A DNA stretch of 58,742 nucleotides. Origin: an uncultured Bacteroidales bacterium (GTDB taxonomy: Bacteria > Bacteroidota > Bacteroidia > Bacteroidales > UBA932). Positions within the stretch are counted from its first letter, which is position 1, and the number at the start of each line of letters is the position of its first letter. Positions 33,786 to 43,127 of the stretch are shown here, in pieces. The stretch covers positions 1 through 58,742 of the forward strand of contig CALVDM010000016.1 of assembly GCA_944326335.1 (NCBI GenBank), in the 5' to 3' direction. Below the pieces are notes generated by a model that did no database searches, was not told the DNA's origin, and saw only the letters and a program-made list of their open reading frames with translations. Made by a program: the position numbers and the translations under genes.

Positions 33786-35322
33786 CTTCATCATCGTACA
33801 ATTCATTTTGCAGGACCATGAAATCAGAGATTTCAACCGGTTTTATCTTACACTTGTACTTCCTTTTCCATTTGCTCAATATCGAGAAGATGCCGCGTGA
33901 CAGATACGCGCCCAATATGGGACCTGTCTTGAGCGTAAAAGACCTTATCCCCTTCTCGGAAACATAATATGCGAGTTTCCGTTCTATCGCTTCATCTATG
34001 AGCAGGCTCGATGCAATCTTTCCCGTGCCGTGGCATGTAGGGCAGACTTCAGTCGTGTTTATCTCCGTGGCCGGCCTGACCCGCTGGCGGGTTATCTGCA
34101 TCAGTCCGAATTTGGTGAGAGGCAGCACATTGTGTTTAGCCCTGTCGTTCTGCATCAGCTCCTGCATCTTCTTGAAAAGCAGATTCCTGTGCTCGGAGCT
34201 TTCCATGTCTATGAAATCGACTATCACTATGCCGCCCATATCCCTGAGCCTGAGCTGACGGGCAATCTCTTCCGCTGCGAAGCAGTTGACATCGAACGTG
34301 TTCTGCTCCTGTTCCTTGTTCTTGGCGCGTGTTCCGCTGTTCACGTCAATCACATGCAACGCCTCGGTGTGTTCAATCACGAGATATGCGCCCTGCCTTA
34401 TCGGCACGACCTTGCCGAAAGCACTCTTTATCTGCCTTGTGACCTCGAAATGGTCGAATATAGGCTGGCTCTCCCTGTACAGTTTGACAATTTTCTCCTG
34501 TTCAGGCGAAATGAGGGAGATGTACTTCCTCGCTTCCTCATAGACTGACTCGTTGTTTATGTAGATATTCGAAAACGAGTCGTTCAGCAAGTCCCTGAGC
34601 ACTGTCGTGGTCTTGCTGTATTCCGTAAAGAGCAGCTGGATAGACTTTGACTTCGCTATCCGGGCCCATGAACTCTCCCACTTCTCGATGAGGGACAGCA
34701 GCTCCGCATCGAGCACCGCAGCGTTCTTGCCTTCGGCCGCAGTACGGATTATGGCTCCGTAGTTCTTCGGGAGGATGTTCTTCACAAGGGTCTCCAGTCT
34801 CCGTTTCTCTTCCTTGGAAACGATTTTCTGGGATACGCTCACCTTCTCCGCAAATGGTAGAAGCACTATGTTCCTTCCTGCCAATGAAATTTCCGCAGTC
34901 AGTCGAGAACCTTTTGTGGAAATCGGCTCCTTGACAATCTGTACCACCATCATCTGTCCCGGTTTCAGCACATTCTCGATGCGTCCCTCCTTCTGCAGCA
35001 CAGGGCCAATCCTTATGTTGGAGTACACGGCCTTGTGGTCAGTGTTCGGGTTAATCTTCCTGACAAACTCGTCGAATGCGTTGAAATACAGTCCGAGGTC
35101 GAGATAATGGACGAATGCCTCCTTTTCGTCGCCGATGTCCACAAAGGCAGCGTTCAGGGCCGGCAGCAATTTCTTCACCTTGCCGAGATAAACATCCCCG
35201 ACACTGAAGCTGTGGCCCTGGCTCGACTCCTTGTTAAGCTCGATAAGCCTGTGGTTTTCAAGCAATGCTATCGAGATTTCGGTCGAATTGACATCGACAA
35301 TAAGATCTTTTACAGACTCCAT
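33769..35322 (-). CDS. rng: Ribonuclease G/E family
   Basis: The 517-residue endoribonuclease processes rRNA and degrades mRNA. It has an N-terminal S1-like segment (GDVYLGKVKKLLPALNAAFV and DIGDEKEAFVH), the catalytic DNase-I-like region with HVIDVNSGTRAKN and GGIVIVDFIDMES, and the zinc-link CPTCHGTGK. It lacks the long C-terminal scaffold of RNase E, as RNase G does. The ATG at 35322 (MESVKDLIVDV) fits the family; a longer frame from 35370 exists. It follows the mS38-like gene by 132 bases. Confidence 0.95.
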   Translation of the reverse strand: MESVKDLIVDVNSTEISIALLENHRLIELNKESSQGHSFSVGDVYLGKVKKLLPALNAAFVDIGDEKEAFVHYLDLGLYFNAFDEFVRKINPNTDHKAVYSNIRIGPVLQKEGRIENVLKPGQMMVVQIVKEPISTKGSRLTAEISLAGRNIVLLPFAEKVSVSQKIVSKEEKRRLETLVKNILPKNYGAIIRTAAEGKNAAVLDAELLSLIEKWESSWARIAKSKSIQLLFTEYSKTTTVLRDLLNDSFSNIYINNESVYEEARKYISLISPEQEKIVKLYRESQPIFDHFEVTRQIKSAFGKVVPIRQGAYLVIEHTEALHVIDVNSGTRAKNKEQEQNTFDVNCFAAEEIARQLRLRDMGGIVIVDFIDMESSEHRNLLFKKMQELMQNDRAKHNVLPLTKFGLMQITRQRVRPATEINTTEVCPTCHGTGKIASSLLIDEAIERKLAYYVSEKGIRSFTLKTGPILGAYLSRGIFSILSKWKRKYKCKIKPVEISDFMVLQNELYDDEGNKLE

Positions 35323-35454
35323 TAATTCATTGACTACTCTGGAAAGCTGTCCGGATTTCCGCCGTGGCAATCCGGTCCGCTTCTAAAAAACAAAGGGGTG
35401 CCATCCTGACACCGCCTTATGTTCGGCTTACTGCGTCATGCGCAGATCGAGAAA

Positions 35455-35547
35455 TCACTTTCTCTTCTTATGCCTGTTCTTACGCAAGCGTTTCTTACGC
35501 TTGTGGGTTGACATCTTGTGTCTTTTTCTTTTCTTACCGCTTGGCAT
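35455..35547 (-). CDS. Tiny basic ribosomal-type protein (AURKAIP1/COX24 domain, mS38-like)
   Basis: A 30-residue frame encodes MPSGKKRKRHKMSTHKRKKR and then LRKNRHKKRK. More than half of the residues are lysine, arginine or histidine. It matches the very short COX24-domain proteins conserved across Bacteroidota, homologous to mitochondrial ribosomal protein mS38 and regarded as a small ribosomal subunit protein. It lies 18 bases after HU and upstream of rng, probably on the HU transcript. Short size makes it easy to miss, but the sequence is characteristic. Confidence 0.88.
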   Translation of the reverse strand: MPSGKKRKRHKMSTHKRKKRLRKNRHKKRK

Positions 35548-35565
35548 AATCTAAAAATTTAACAA

Positions 35566-35841
35566 TTATTTCTTGACAATATTCATAAATACTTTCGCAG
35601 GCTTGAATGCAGGGATGTCATGCGCCGGAATTGTCAATGTAGTCTTCTGCTTGATATTTCTGGCAGCCTTTTCAGCCCTGTGCTTTATTATGAAACTTCC
35701 AAACCCTCTGAGATAGACAGGATTCCCCTTTGCCAAAGAATCCTTCACACTCTCCATAAACGCCTCTACAACAGTTTGAACAGTAATTTTTTCAATTCCT
35801 GTCGCTTTAGCGACCTCGTTAACAATCTCTGCCTTTGTCAT
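35566..35841 (-). CDS. hup: HU-family DNA-binding protein
   Basis: The 91-residue nucleoid protein starts MTKAEIVNEVAKATGIEK and has the beta-arm region FGSFIIKHRAEKAARNIKQK, with the usual IPAHDIPAFKPAK after the arm. It bends and packages DNA. It has a strong promoter of its own and seems to lead a transcript with the mS38-like gene and perhaps rng. Confidence 0.95.
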   Translation of the reverse strand: MTKAEIVNEVAKATGIEKITVQTVVEAFMESVKDSLAKGNPVYLRGFGSFIIKHRAEKAARNIKQKTTLTIPAHDIPAFKPAKVFMNIVKK

Positions 35842-35882
35842 TGCTTTAAATATTTAAAAAATAATCTTTCCGATAATTCGTG

Positions 35883-35913
35883 CAAAAGTAGATTTATTTT
35901 TTTAATATTCAAA
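35883..35913 (-). promoter_or_regulatory. Promoter of HU
   Basis: TTTG (35913-35910), 19 bases and TACTTTTG (35890-35883) on the minus strand, a perfect consensus match, with a leader of about 35 bases. Confidence 0.85.
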
Positions 35914-36008
35914 ATCCTATCCTCTTTTTTGTTCAAAATATGTCTTCAGGATGGCCTGCAATGCGTCCCAGGGCTGTTTTTACGGCATTTCAGGCACGAT
36001 TCCGGCCA

Positions 36009-37295
36009 TCATGCCACACTGCTGTAAGGGCCTTTCCCAGGGTCCCTGAATATGATGGCGAAAAGGATTGCGACCACAAGGGCATATGCGGCGAAAATGA
36101 ACCAGGCCGTACTCCAGTCCGGGTTCTCGGCATGTATCACGAGCGGGTTCACGACGAACTCCTGAGCGGAGAGAGTACCGATAGTGGCTCCGATACCGTT
36201 GGTCATCAGCATGAACAGGCCCTGTGCGCTGGACTTGATTTCGCCGGAGGAACGCTGCTCGACATACAGCGCACCCGAAATGTTGAAGAAATCGAAAGCA
36301 ACGCCGTAGACAAGCATCGAAAGGATGAGCATCCACACTCCGGACCCCGGGTCACCGAGCCCGAGCAGGCCGAACCTGAACACCCACGCCACCATGGCTA
36401 TGAGCATGACTTTCTTGATGCCGAAGAACTTCATTGCGAAAGGTATCAGAAGTATGCCGAGAGTCTCCGACATCTGCGATATGGATATCAATATGTTGGA
36501 ATACTCGACCCACCAGCTGTCCCTGAACTCGGGCACGTTCTCGAAATGCTGTATGTAAGGGTTTGCGAATCCGTTGGTTATCTGGAGGGCAACTCCGAGG
36601 AGCATCGAGAACAGGAAGAATGTGAGCATTCCCCTGTCCTTGAACAGACGGAAAGCCTTTATCCCGAGAGCCTCGGCAAGGCTCTGCGACTTCCCGTGCC
36701 CTGCACACGGACAGTCGGGCAGAGTGAAACTGTACAGGAAAAGCAGCAGTCCGGCCGCACCAGACACGAAAAACTGGTTATATGTGCTCTGGAACTGCAC
36801 CCCGTCGCCATCCTTCAGAAGGTTGACGAGGAACATGCAGCAGATGAAACCTATCGTGCCGAACACCCTTATCGGAGGGAAATCCTTCACCGTGTCGAAA
36901 CCGTTCTTGACAAGGACCTTGAAGGCCACTGAATTGGACAGGGCGATGGTTGGCATGTAGAAAGCCACGCTCAGGGCATACATCGGGAAAAGGATGCCGA
37001 ACTTCACGTCGGCTCCGGCGGACATGCCGTAGTACCCCGCCGCCACCATGGCGGCGCCTGCGATGAGATGGCATATCCCGAGAAGTCTCTGGGCCGGGAC
37101 GTACCTATCCGCTATTATGCCTATTATCGCCGGCATGAATATGGAGACAATACCCTGGGTCGAGTAGAAAAGGCCTATCTTTTCCGCAAGGCCTATGGAT
37201 GAGAGGTAATTGCTCATGGATGTGAGATATGCCCCCCACACCGCCCATTGTAGGAAGTTCATCAGGATTAGCCTGATACGGACCGCTTTATTCAT
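36009..37295 (-). CDS. Nucleoside:H+ symporter-family MFS permease (NupG/XapB-like)
   Basis: The 428-residue protein has about twelve membrane spans and begins IRLILMNFLQWAVWGAYLTS, the characteristic start of NHS-family nucleoside permeases; AVWGAYLTSMSNYLSSIG and IIGIIADRY follow. It likely imports nucleosides into the cytoplasm. The open frame extends 98 codons further upstream, but the ATG at 37295 fits the family and the extension is not protein-like. A -7 box TATATTTG (37350-37343, minus strand) lies about 48 bases upstream. Confidence 0.9.
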   Translation of the reverse strand: MNKAVRIRLILMNFLQWAVWGAYLTSMSNYLSSIGLAEKIGLFYSTQGIVSIFMPAIIGIIADRYVPAQRLLGICHLIAGAAMVAAGYYGMSAGADVKFGILFPMYALSVAFYMPTIALSNSVAFKVLVKNGFDTVKDFPPIRVFGTIGFICCMFLVNLLKDGDGVQFQSTYNQFFVSGAAGLLLFLYSFTLPDCPCAGHGKSQSLAEALGIKAFRLFKDRGMLTFFLFSMLLGVALQITNGFANPYIQHFENVPEFRDSWWVEYSNILISISQMSETLGILLIPFAMKFFGIKKVMLIAMVAWVFRFGLLGLGDPGSGVWMLILSMLVYGVAFDFFNISGALYVEQRSSGEIKSSAQGLFMLMTNGIGATIGTLSAQEFVVNPLVIHAENPDWSTAWFIFAAYALVVAILFAIIFRDPGKGPYSSVA

Positions 37296-37393
37296 ATGAT
37301 ATCTTTTTGAAAATCCTTGTGGTTGTCTAAGTGAACAAGTCTCAAATATAAGAATTAATTCGGGATTTTTGGTTGTATGTGGCAGTTTCTTGC

Positions 37394-37401
37394 TATCTTT
37401 G
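37394..37401 (+). promoter_or_regulatory. -7 promoter box of tgt
   Basis: TATCTTTG fits the consensus; TTTG lies 22 bases upstream (37368-37371), slightly further than usual. The leader would be about 50 bases. Confidence 0.6.
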
Positions 37402-37458
37402 AAAGTTTTTAACAGCTTCCGCTGAGCGGAATATGACACAATGCAAGACAGATAACAG

Positions 37459-38592
37459 ATGATGAAATTCGTCAAGACGGCTTCAGATCCATCCTCCAGC
37501 GCCAGGTGCGGCATCATAACCACGGAACACGGGCAGATAGAGACACCTATCTTCATGCCTGTCGGCACTGTCGGGTCGGTGAAAGGCATATATCACCGGG
37601 ACCTGAAGGAGGACATAGGTGCCGAGATAATACTCGGCAATACATATCATCTGTATCTGCGTCCTGGGCTCGAGATTCTGAAGGCTGCAGGTGGGCTCCA
37701 CAAGTTCATCTCATGGGACAGGCCGATACTCACGGACAGCGGAGGCTTCCAGGTTTTTTCCCTGTCGCCCATCAGGAAACTCACTGAAGACGGATGCACT
37801 TTTTCATCCCACATAGACGGGTCGAGGCACACCTTCACTCCCGAAAACAATGTGGACACGCAGAGGATAATCGGAGGGGACATAGTCATGGCCCTCGATG
37901 AATGCACCCCTGGAGACGCATCATTTGAATACGCGAAGAAATCCCTGAAGCTCACGGAATCATGGCTCAGGAGGTGCATAAGGCATTTCGACGAGACGGA
38001 GCCGCTGTACGGCTACAGCCAGGCGTTCTTTCCTATCGTGCAGGGATGCGTCTACCCGGAGCTGCGCAGGGAGGCTGCCGAATATGCGGCATCGTTCGAC
38101 AGGGAGGGCTACGCAATAGGCGGACTGTCCGTAGGGGAACCTACCGAAAAGATGTACGAGATGCTCGAGACCGTCTGTCCAATACTTCCGGACGACAGGC
38201 CGAGATATCTCATGGGCGTGGGAACTCCCGCCAACATACTGGAAGGCATAGAGAGAGGAGTGGACATGTTCGACTGCGTAATGCCGACGAGAAACGGCAG
38301 GAACGGGATGCTGTTCACCTGGGACGGGATAATGAACATGCGGAACAGGAAATGGGCCGATGATTTCTCCCCAATATGCCCAGAGGGAAGTTCATTCGTG
38401 GACAGGACATACAGCAAGGCATACCTGAGGCATCTCTTCATAGCCGGGGAGATATTCGCAGGACAGATTGCGAGCGAACACAACCTCGCCTTCTACCTCG
38501 ACCTCGTGAGGGAAGCGAGGCGGCACATAAAGGCCGGCGACTTCAAGAGCTGGAAAGATTCGACAGTCAGGAGGTTAATGACGAGACTTTAA
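37459..38592 (+). CDS. tgt: tRNA-guanine transglycosylase (queuosine pathway)
   Basis: The 377-residue enzyme swaps guanine for preQ1 at the wobble base of GU(N) tRNAs. TDSGGFQVFSLS carries one catalytic aspartate; FDCVMPTRNGRNG carries the nucleophile region. The zinc site is unusual: where other bacteria have C-x-C-x-x-C before YS(K/R)AYL, this protein has GSSFVD, so three of the four ligands are missing, while the histidine in EHNLAFYL is kept. I believe this is common in Bacteroidota but cannot check it here. Gene lptF/G follows 11 bases later. Confidence 0.95.
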   Translation: MMKFVKTASDPSSSARCGIITTEHGQIETPIFMPVGTVGSVKGIYHRDLKEDIGAEIILGNTYHLYLRPGLEILKAAGGLHKFISWDRPILTDSGGFQVFSLSPIRKLTEDGCTFSSHIDGSRHTFTPENNVDTQRIIGGDIVMALDECTPGDASFEYAKKSLKLTESWLRRCIRHFDETEPLYGYSQAFFPIVQGCVYPELRREAAEYAASFDREGYAIGGLSVGEPTEKMYEMLETVCPILPDDRPRYLMGVGTPANILEGIERGVDMFDCVMPTRNGRNGMLFTWDGIMNMRNRKWADDFSPICPEGSSFVDRTYSKAYLRHLFIAGEIFAGQIASEHNLAFYLDLVREARRHIKAGDFKSWKDSTVRRLMTRL

Positions 38593-38603
38593 GGAACGAG
38601 CAA

Positions 38604-39704
38604 ATGAAGCATTTTGAACTCAAGCCGAGACTGCTCGACTTGTACATAATAAAGAAATTCATATTCACCTTCTTCGTTGCCCTGATTCTCATCATAGGCA
38701 TAGTCATCATCTTCGACATCAGCGAGAAGATAGACGACTTCGTGAGCAAGGAGGCCCCGCTGAAAGCCATAATCTTCGACTATTACTGCAACTTCATCCC
38801 ATACTTCATGAACATGTTCAGCGCGCTGTTCGTGTTCATCACGGTGATTTTCTTCACCTCGAAGATGGCGGCCAACTCGGAGATAATAGCCATACTCTCA
38901 TGCGGGATAAGCTTCCACAGGATGATGGTGCCGTACATAGTGTCGGCCACGCTCATAGCCATATTCTCGCTCTGCCTCAACCTGTTCATAATTCCTAATT
39001 CCAACAAGGTGCTGGTGCAGTTCGAGAACAAGTATCTGAAATCATCGACAAGCAACACCAACAGAAACATACATTACCAGATTTCCCCGGGGGAATTCGT
39101 GTATGTTGAATCTTTCAGCTCCTGGAACAACACGGCATACCGCTTCACCCTCGAGAAGATAAAGGACAACCAGCTCGTATCAAAGCTCTCGGCAGAGACG
39201 GCGGTGTGGGACACTACCTTCAACGGATGGAGGCTGAAGAAATATTTCATCCGGGACTACACCAACTCCCTCACGGACAATATACGCAGCGGTTCACAGC
39301 TCGACACCGTGATAAATCTCACGGTCACGGACTTCTACATGAAGAAGAACACGCTTGAATCCCTGAACTACAGGGAACTCAACCAGCTCATAGAGACTCA
39401 GAAGATGAGGGGTGACGCAAACATCAAGGATGCACTCATAGAAAAGAACAAGCGTTTCGCCATGCCGTTCTCAGCCTTCATCCTCACAATCATGGGAGTG
39501 GCCCTGTCGTCAAAGAAGCGCAGGGGCGGGATAGGATGGAACATCGGCATCGGGATAGCCTTGAGCTTCTCCTACATCCTGTTCCAGAGATTCAGCGAAA
39601 TGTTCGTCTACACGGATGTCATGCCGCCAGGACTGGCACTATGGACTCCGAACTTCATCTATGCGGTCATCGCCGGAGTCCTGTACAAAATTGCGCCTAA
39701 ATGA
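38604..39704 (+). CDS. LptF/LptG-family (YjgP/YjgQ) lipopolysaccharide export permease
   Basis: The 366-residue inner-membrane protein has three N-terminal spans, a periplasmic beta-jellyroll (about residues 130-260) and three C-terminal spans, the LptF/G layout. YIIKKFIFTFFVALILI opens the first span, and KNKRFAMPFSAFILTIMGVA begins the second set. It extracts LPS from the inner membrane with LptB. Whether it is LptF or LptG cannot be told. Start ATG 38604 was chosen; a longer frame overlaps tgt heavily and has no support. It converges on the GIN-domain gene six bases away. Confidence 0.9.
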   Translation: MKHFELKPRLLDLYIIKKFIFTFFVALILIIGIVIIFDISEKIDDFVSKEAPLKAIIFDYYCNFIPYFMNMFSALFVFITVIFFTSKMAANSEIIAILSCGISFHRMMVPYIVSATLIAIFSLCLNLFIIPNSNKVLVQFENKYLKSSTSNTNRNIHYQISPGEFVYVESFSSWNNTAYRFTLEKIKDNQLVSKLSAETAVWDTTFNGWRLKKYFIRDYTNSLTDNIRSGSQLDTVINLTVTDFYMKKNTLESLNYRELNQLIETQKMRGDANIKDALIEKNKRFAMPFSAFILTIMGVALSSKKRRGGIGWNIGIGIALSFSYILFQRFSEMFVYTDVMPPGLALWTPNFIYAVIAGVLYKIAPK

Positions 39705-39710
39705 CGGATA

Positions 39711-40517
39711 TCATTGCAGATTGTGGATTTCCGAACCATCCAGCAGTTTCAGCATGTCATGTGCGGCTCCGCCGGTGTAGCTGATGCTGCAGCGATTCTT
39801 CAATGTCCCGGAGATTGTCCCGTCCGAATGGAACGAGGCTGAGCATGAGTTGCTGAGCGAGCACCTGAAATCCGGGATTGACAGGGCGAACTCTCCGTCC
39901 GCCGCGCCTGAAGTTGCAGGAGCAAGGTCAGACGAGTCATTCATGGTTGCACTGCATTCAGCCACGCTGCCGTCCATCGTCACATCGGAATTTTCTGAAA
40001 GATTGAGGGACATGCTTTCCACCTCGACATTCCCGGACATGAACCCGGAACCTCCGCTCAAGTTGAGCACAAGGGAAGGGGTGCTGAGGCCGCCGAACCG
40101 GAAAGAAGAGCCGGACAGGCCTTCGAGCTTCAGAGAACCCGGCACGGAGATATCGCAGTCTGCAGTGAAGCTGGCCCCGTCGAGCACGCGTACCACATCC
40201 AGCTCCGCCGGCACCGGGATGACAATCTCAGTCACAAAAGGCGACGATGGAAGTTTCGCGCCGTCATCATACTCGAACACCAGCGTGTTCCCCTCCTTCC
40301 TCACATTCACATACGGCAGGACATTGGCATCCGACACCAGTTCCATTACATCGGAGGAGGCGGACAGATGCACTGAAATCTGCCCGTGCACGAATATCAT
40401 GGAACAATCGTCCGGGACGTTGAGGTATTTGGTCGCGGAAACCCCTGCAAGCTCTATTTTCGAGCAGCCTGCAAGAACGGCAAGTACGGCTATCGTCAGC
40501 AAAGACTTTATTCCCAT
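39711..40517 (-). CDS. GIN-domain (DUF2807) lipoprotein
   Basis: The 268-residue product has a lipobox signal (LAVLAGC, cysteine at residue 18) and a repetitive beta-helix of the head-GIN type, with recurrent L-S-G-x-S and S-L-x-L-S turns (GSSFRFGGLSTPSLVLNLSG). DUF2807 proteins are surface or periplasmic with no defined activity; the label adhesin in databases is a guess. It is monocistronic. Confidence 0.83.
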   Translation of the reverse strand: MGIKSLLTIAVLAVLAGCSKIELAGVSATKYLNVPDDCSMIFVHGQISVHLSASSDVMELVSDANVLPYVNVRKEGNTLVFEYDDGAKLPSSPFVTEIVIPVPAELDVVRVLDGASFTADCDISVPGSLKLEGLSGSSFRFGGLSTPSLVLNLSGGSGFMSGNVEVESMSLNLSENSDVTMDGSVAECSATMNDSSDLAPATSGAADGEFALSIPDFRCSLSNSCSASFHSDGTISGTLKNRCSISYTGGAAHDMLKLLDGSEIHNLQ

Positions 40518-40546
40518 CTCCTTTAGAAAAAACCGGGGATAAGATG

Positions 40547-40585
40547 AAAAAAGCCTTTGCCGCGTTGCACGGCAAAGGCTTTTTT
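40547..40585. terminator. Bidirectional-looking terminator after the M3 peptidase gene
   Basis: A 16-base stem (AAAAAAGCCTTTGCCG with CGGCAAAGGCTTTTTT) around a seven-base loop begins one base after the peptidase stop. Runs of A and T on both sides allow either strand to terminate; the peptidase on the minus strand is the natural user. Confidence 0.92.
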
Positions 40586-42679
40586 CTACCTGTCTGTCAG
40601 GCCGAGCTGCCGCATCAGGGCCTCCGGCTCAGGATTATGGCCTCTGAAACGTTTGTAGAGTACGGCCACATCTTCGGAGTTCCCTTTCGAGAGGATATTG
40701 TCCCTGAATGAGCCGGACACCTCCCTGTTGAAGATTCCTTTCTCCTTGAAAAGTGAATATGCGTCAGCGGCAAGCACCTCGGACCACTTGTAGGAGTAAT
40801 ATCCCGCAGCATAGCCTCCGGAAAAGATATGCGAGAATGTCGGGGAAAAGGCGGTACCTGGAGTCTCAGGCATGACTAATATTCCGGCCTCCACCTTCTT
40901 CTCGAAATCCACCGTACTTTCAGCAGGCAGTTCCTCGAGCGTATGCCATGCCATATCCATGATTCCATACTGGAGCTGTCTCACCTGCGAATACCCGGCA
41001 AGATAATTCTTGGTCGCCGCTATCTTGGTTATAAGGGAATCCGGTATCACCTCCCCTGTCTTGTAGTCTCTGGCGAAAGTGTTGAGGAATTCCGGTTCGT
41101 ATGCCCAGTTCTCCATTATCTGCGAAGGCAGCTCCACAAAATCACGCGGAACCGAAGTCCCTGTCAGGGATGGATAGCGGCCTTCCGCCAGGATTCCGTG
41201 AAGAGAATGCCCGAACTCGTGAAGCAAGGTAGTGAATTCGCTATGCGTGAGCAGCGACGGCTCCGTGGCGGTCGGTTTGGTGAAATTGGTCACTATGCTT
41301 ATGAAAGGACGTTCCTCCACACCGTCACGGATGGACTGGCCCCTGAATTCGGTCATCCACGCTCCACCCCTCTTGCTCGGACGAGGGAAGAAATCCGCAT
41401 AGAACAGGGCCATGTGCCTGCCGGCACTGTCTTTCACATCATATACCTTGACATCCTTATGGTACACCGGAACGTTGTCTATTTCGGTGAACGTGAGGCC
41501 ATAGAGTCTGTTCGCAAGGCTGAAAGCGGCATCGATGCACGACTCGAGCCTGAAATACGGCTTTAACTGCTCCTCGTTGAGGGCATACCTTGCCTCCCTG
41601 TACTTTTCAGACCAGTAGGAGAAGTCCCATGACCTGAGTTCCGAATCCTCGAATCCGTTCTCTTTGGCAAATGCACAGATGTCGGCGACATCCTTTTCGG
41701 CATACGGGAGTGACGGCACAAGAAGTTCCTTGAGGAAAGTCCCGACAGTGGCAGGGTCCTTGGCCATCTTCTCCTCAAGTGCATATTCCGCATAATTCCG
41801 GTATCCGAGAAGTTTCGACATTTTTATGCGCAGGTCCACAATTTTGCGGACGGTTTCCGTGTTGTCGAATTCACCGCCGACACACCTTGTCATATATGCC
41901 ATGTACACCTCCTTCCTGAGGTCGCGCCTTGAACTGAACTTCATGAAAGGACCGAAGCTCGGATAGTCGAGGGTGATGACCCAGCCGTCGAGGCCCTTTT
42001 CCCTGGCAGCCAGCTCAGCCATGTCGATGACATAACCCGGAAGCCCGGCAAGTTCCGAACTGTCCGTGAGATGCCTGTAGTATGCATTTGTCGCAGCCAG
42101 CACATTCTTCCCGAACTCGAGCGTGGCAAGGGAAAGCTCCTCCGCATATCTGCCGTATTCGGCCTTGTCCTCTTCCGGAAGGTCGGCCCCGCTGCGGGCG
42201 AAGGACCTGTATGTCTCCTCCAGCAGCCTCATCTGGTCCGGAGCGAGCCCAAGGGAATCCTTCATGGCATAAACCGCCTTTATCCTGTCGAACAGAGGCT
42301 TGTTCAGGGAGACATACATCGAGTATTCAGTCATCATCGGCGCTATCTCCTCTGCGATGGCCTGTTTCTCGTCGTCCGTGTCAGCCTCCATGACATTGTA
42401 GAATATGCCGGACACCCTGTCCAGCGTGCGTCCGCTGTACTCGAGAGCCTCTATCGTGTTGGCGAAATCCGGAGCGGCCGGATTGGATGTTATCGCATCT
42501 ATCTCTGCCTTCGCCTCCTCTATTCCGGCCTTGAAAGCCGGTATGTAATGTTCATTTCTGATTTTGTCGAACTGCGGCGCACCGTACATGTCCGACGACA
42601 CTGTCAACAATGGATTCTCCATATTGCAAGAAGTAAAATACACAAGCGGAATTGCCGCCAATAAAAACTTAAGGTTCAT
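40586..42679 (-). CDS. dcp: M3-family metallopeptidase, Dcp-like, lipoprotein
   Basis: The 697-residue zinc peptidase has the active-site motif HEFGHSLH (LLHEFGHSLHGILAEGRYPS), the M3 hallmark, with the third zinc ligand region downstream. It begins with a lipoprotein signal (MNLKFLLAAIPLVYFTSC, cysteine at residue 18). Peptidyl-dipeptidase Dcp removes dipeptides from the C-terminus of peptides; here it would act in the periplasm or at the surface. The ATG at 42679 is preferred over the TTG at 42688. A -7 box TATCTTTG lies at 42715-42708 on the minus strand. Confidence 0.92.
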   Translation of the reverse strand: MNLKFLLAAIPLVYFTSCNMENPLLTVSSDMYGAPQFDKIRNEHYIPAFKAGIEEAKAEIDAITSNPAAPDFANTIEALEYSGRTLDRVSGIFYNVMEADTDDEKQAIAEEIAPMMTEYSMYVSLNKPLFDRIKAVYAMKDSLGLAPDQMRLLEETYRSFARSGADLPEEDKAEYGRYAEELSLATLEFGKNVLAATNAYYRHLTDSSELAGLPGYVIDMAELAAREKGLDGWVITLDYPSFGPFMKFSSRRDLRKEVYMAYMTRCVGGEFDNTETVRKIVDLRIKMSKLLGYRNYAEYALEEKMAKDPATVGTFLKELLVPSLPYAEKDVADICAFAKENGFEDSELRSWDFSYWSEKYREARYALNEEQLKPYFRLESCIDAAFSLANRLYGLTFTEIDNVPVYHKDVKVYDVKDSAGRHMALFYADFFPRPSKRGGAWMTEFRGQSIRDGVEERPFISIVTNFTKPTATEPSLLTHSEFTTLLHEFGHSLHGILAEGRYPSLTGTSVPRDFVELPSQIMENWAYEPEFLNTFARDYKTGEVIPDSLITKIAATKNYLAGYSQVRQLQYGIMDMAWHTLEELPAESTVDFEKKVEAGILVMPETPGTAFSPTFSHIFSGGYAAGYYSYKWSEVLAADAYSLFKEKGIFNREVSGSFRDNILSKGNSEDVAVLYKRFRGHNPEPEALMRQLGLTDR

Positions 42680-42719
42680 GATACTCAAATTCCGGGTTCA
42701 GAGTCTGCAAAGATAACAA

Positions 42720-43127
42720 TTAATCCGTGCAATCCGTCAGCGGTTCACGGGAAGATGCGAAACTCACCTTCGAAATCGATATCACGGAACCGTTCCTCAC
42801 CACATATTTCAGGTCGTAGCACATGAAAACCTCGGCGTTCCGGCCCTTGGAATAGGATGTGAAGTAGCCCGGGCGGAAACCCATCGTCTCGAGGTCCGAC
42901 ACGAGTATGGTCTTCAACGTGGTCCTGCGCACGGAATCGAGGATGAAATAGTTCTTTTCAAGGGAGGAGCTCACCTTCTGCCTGAATTTGCGGCTTGAAC
43001 TCGCCTCCCTGTTATGCCATCTGTTCTTGCAAGCTTCGCAGCAGAATTTCTTGTCCGACCTGCCGTATTCAATCGGGTCTCCGCATTCAAGACATGCGGC
43101 ATGCCCGGCTTCCTTTACCTTGTACAT
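42720..43127 (-). CDS. Conserved zinc-ribbon protein of unknown function
   Basis: The 135-residue protein starts with a zinc ribbon, C12-x-x-C15 and C29C30-x-x-C33, followed by a polar linker (KNRWHNREASSSRKFRQK) and a small domain with TILVSDLETMGFRPGYFTS. It resembles short Bacteroidota proteins with a DUF-type zinc finger that are left unnamed. The basic stretch suggests nucleic-acid contact, but nothing in the neighbourhood gives a role. It ends four bases from the -7 box of the peptidase gene. Confidence 0.7.
   Translation of the reverse strand: MYKVKEAGHAACLECGDPIEYGRSDKKFCCEACKNRWHNREASSSRKFRQKVSSSLEKNYFILDSVRRTTLKTILVSDLETMGFRPGYFTSYSKGRNAEVFMCYDLKYVVRNGSVISISKVSFASSREPLTDCTD

Noticed and set aside
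37296-37589. A 98-codon N-terminal extension of the nucleoside permease
   Set aside because: It lacks protein character, covers the likely promoter, and the ATG at 37295 matches the family start.
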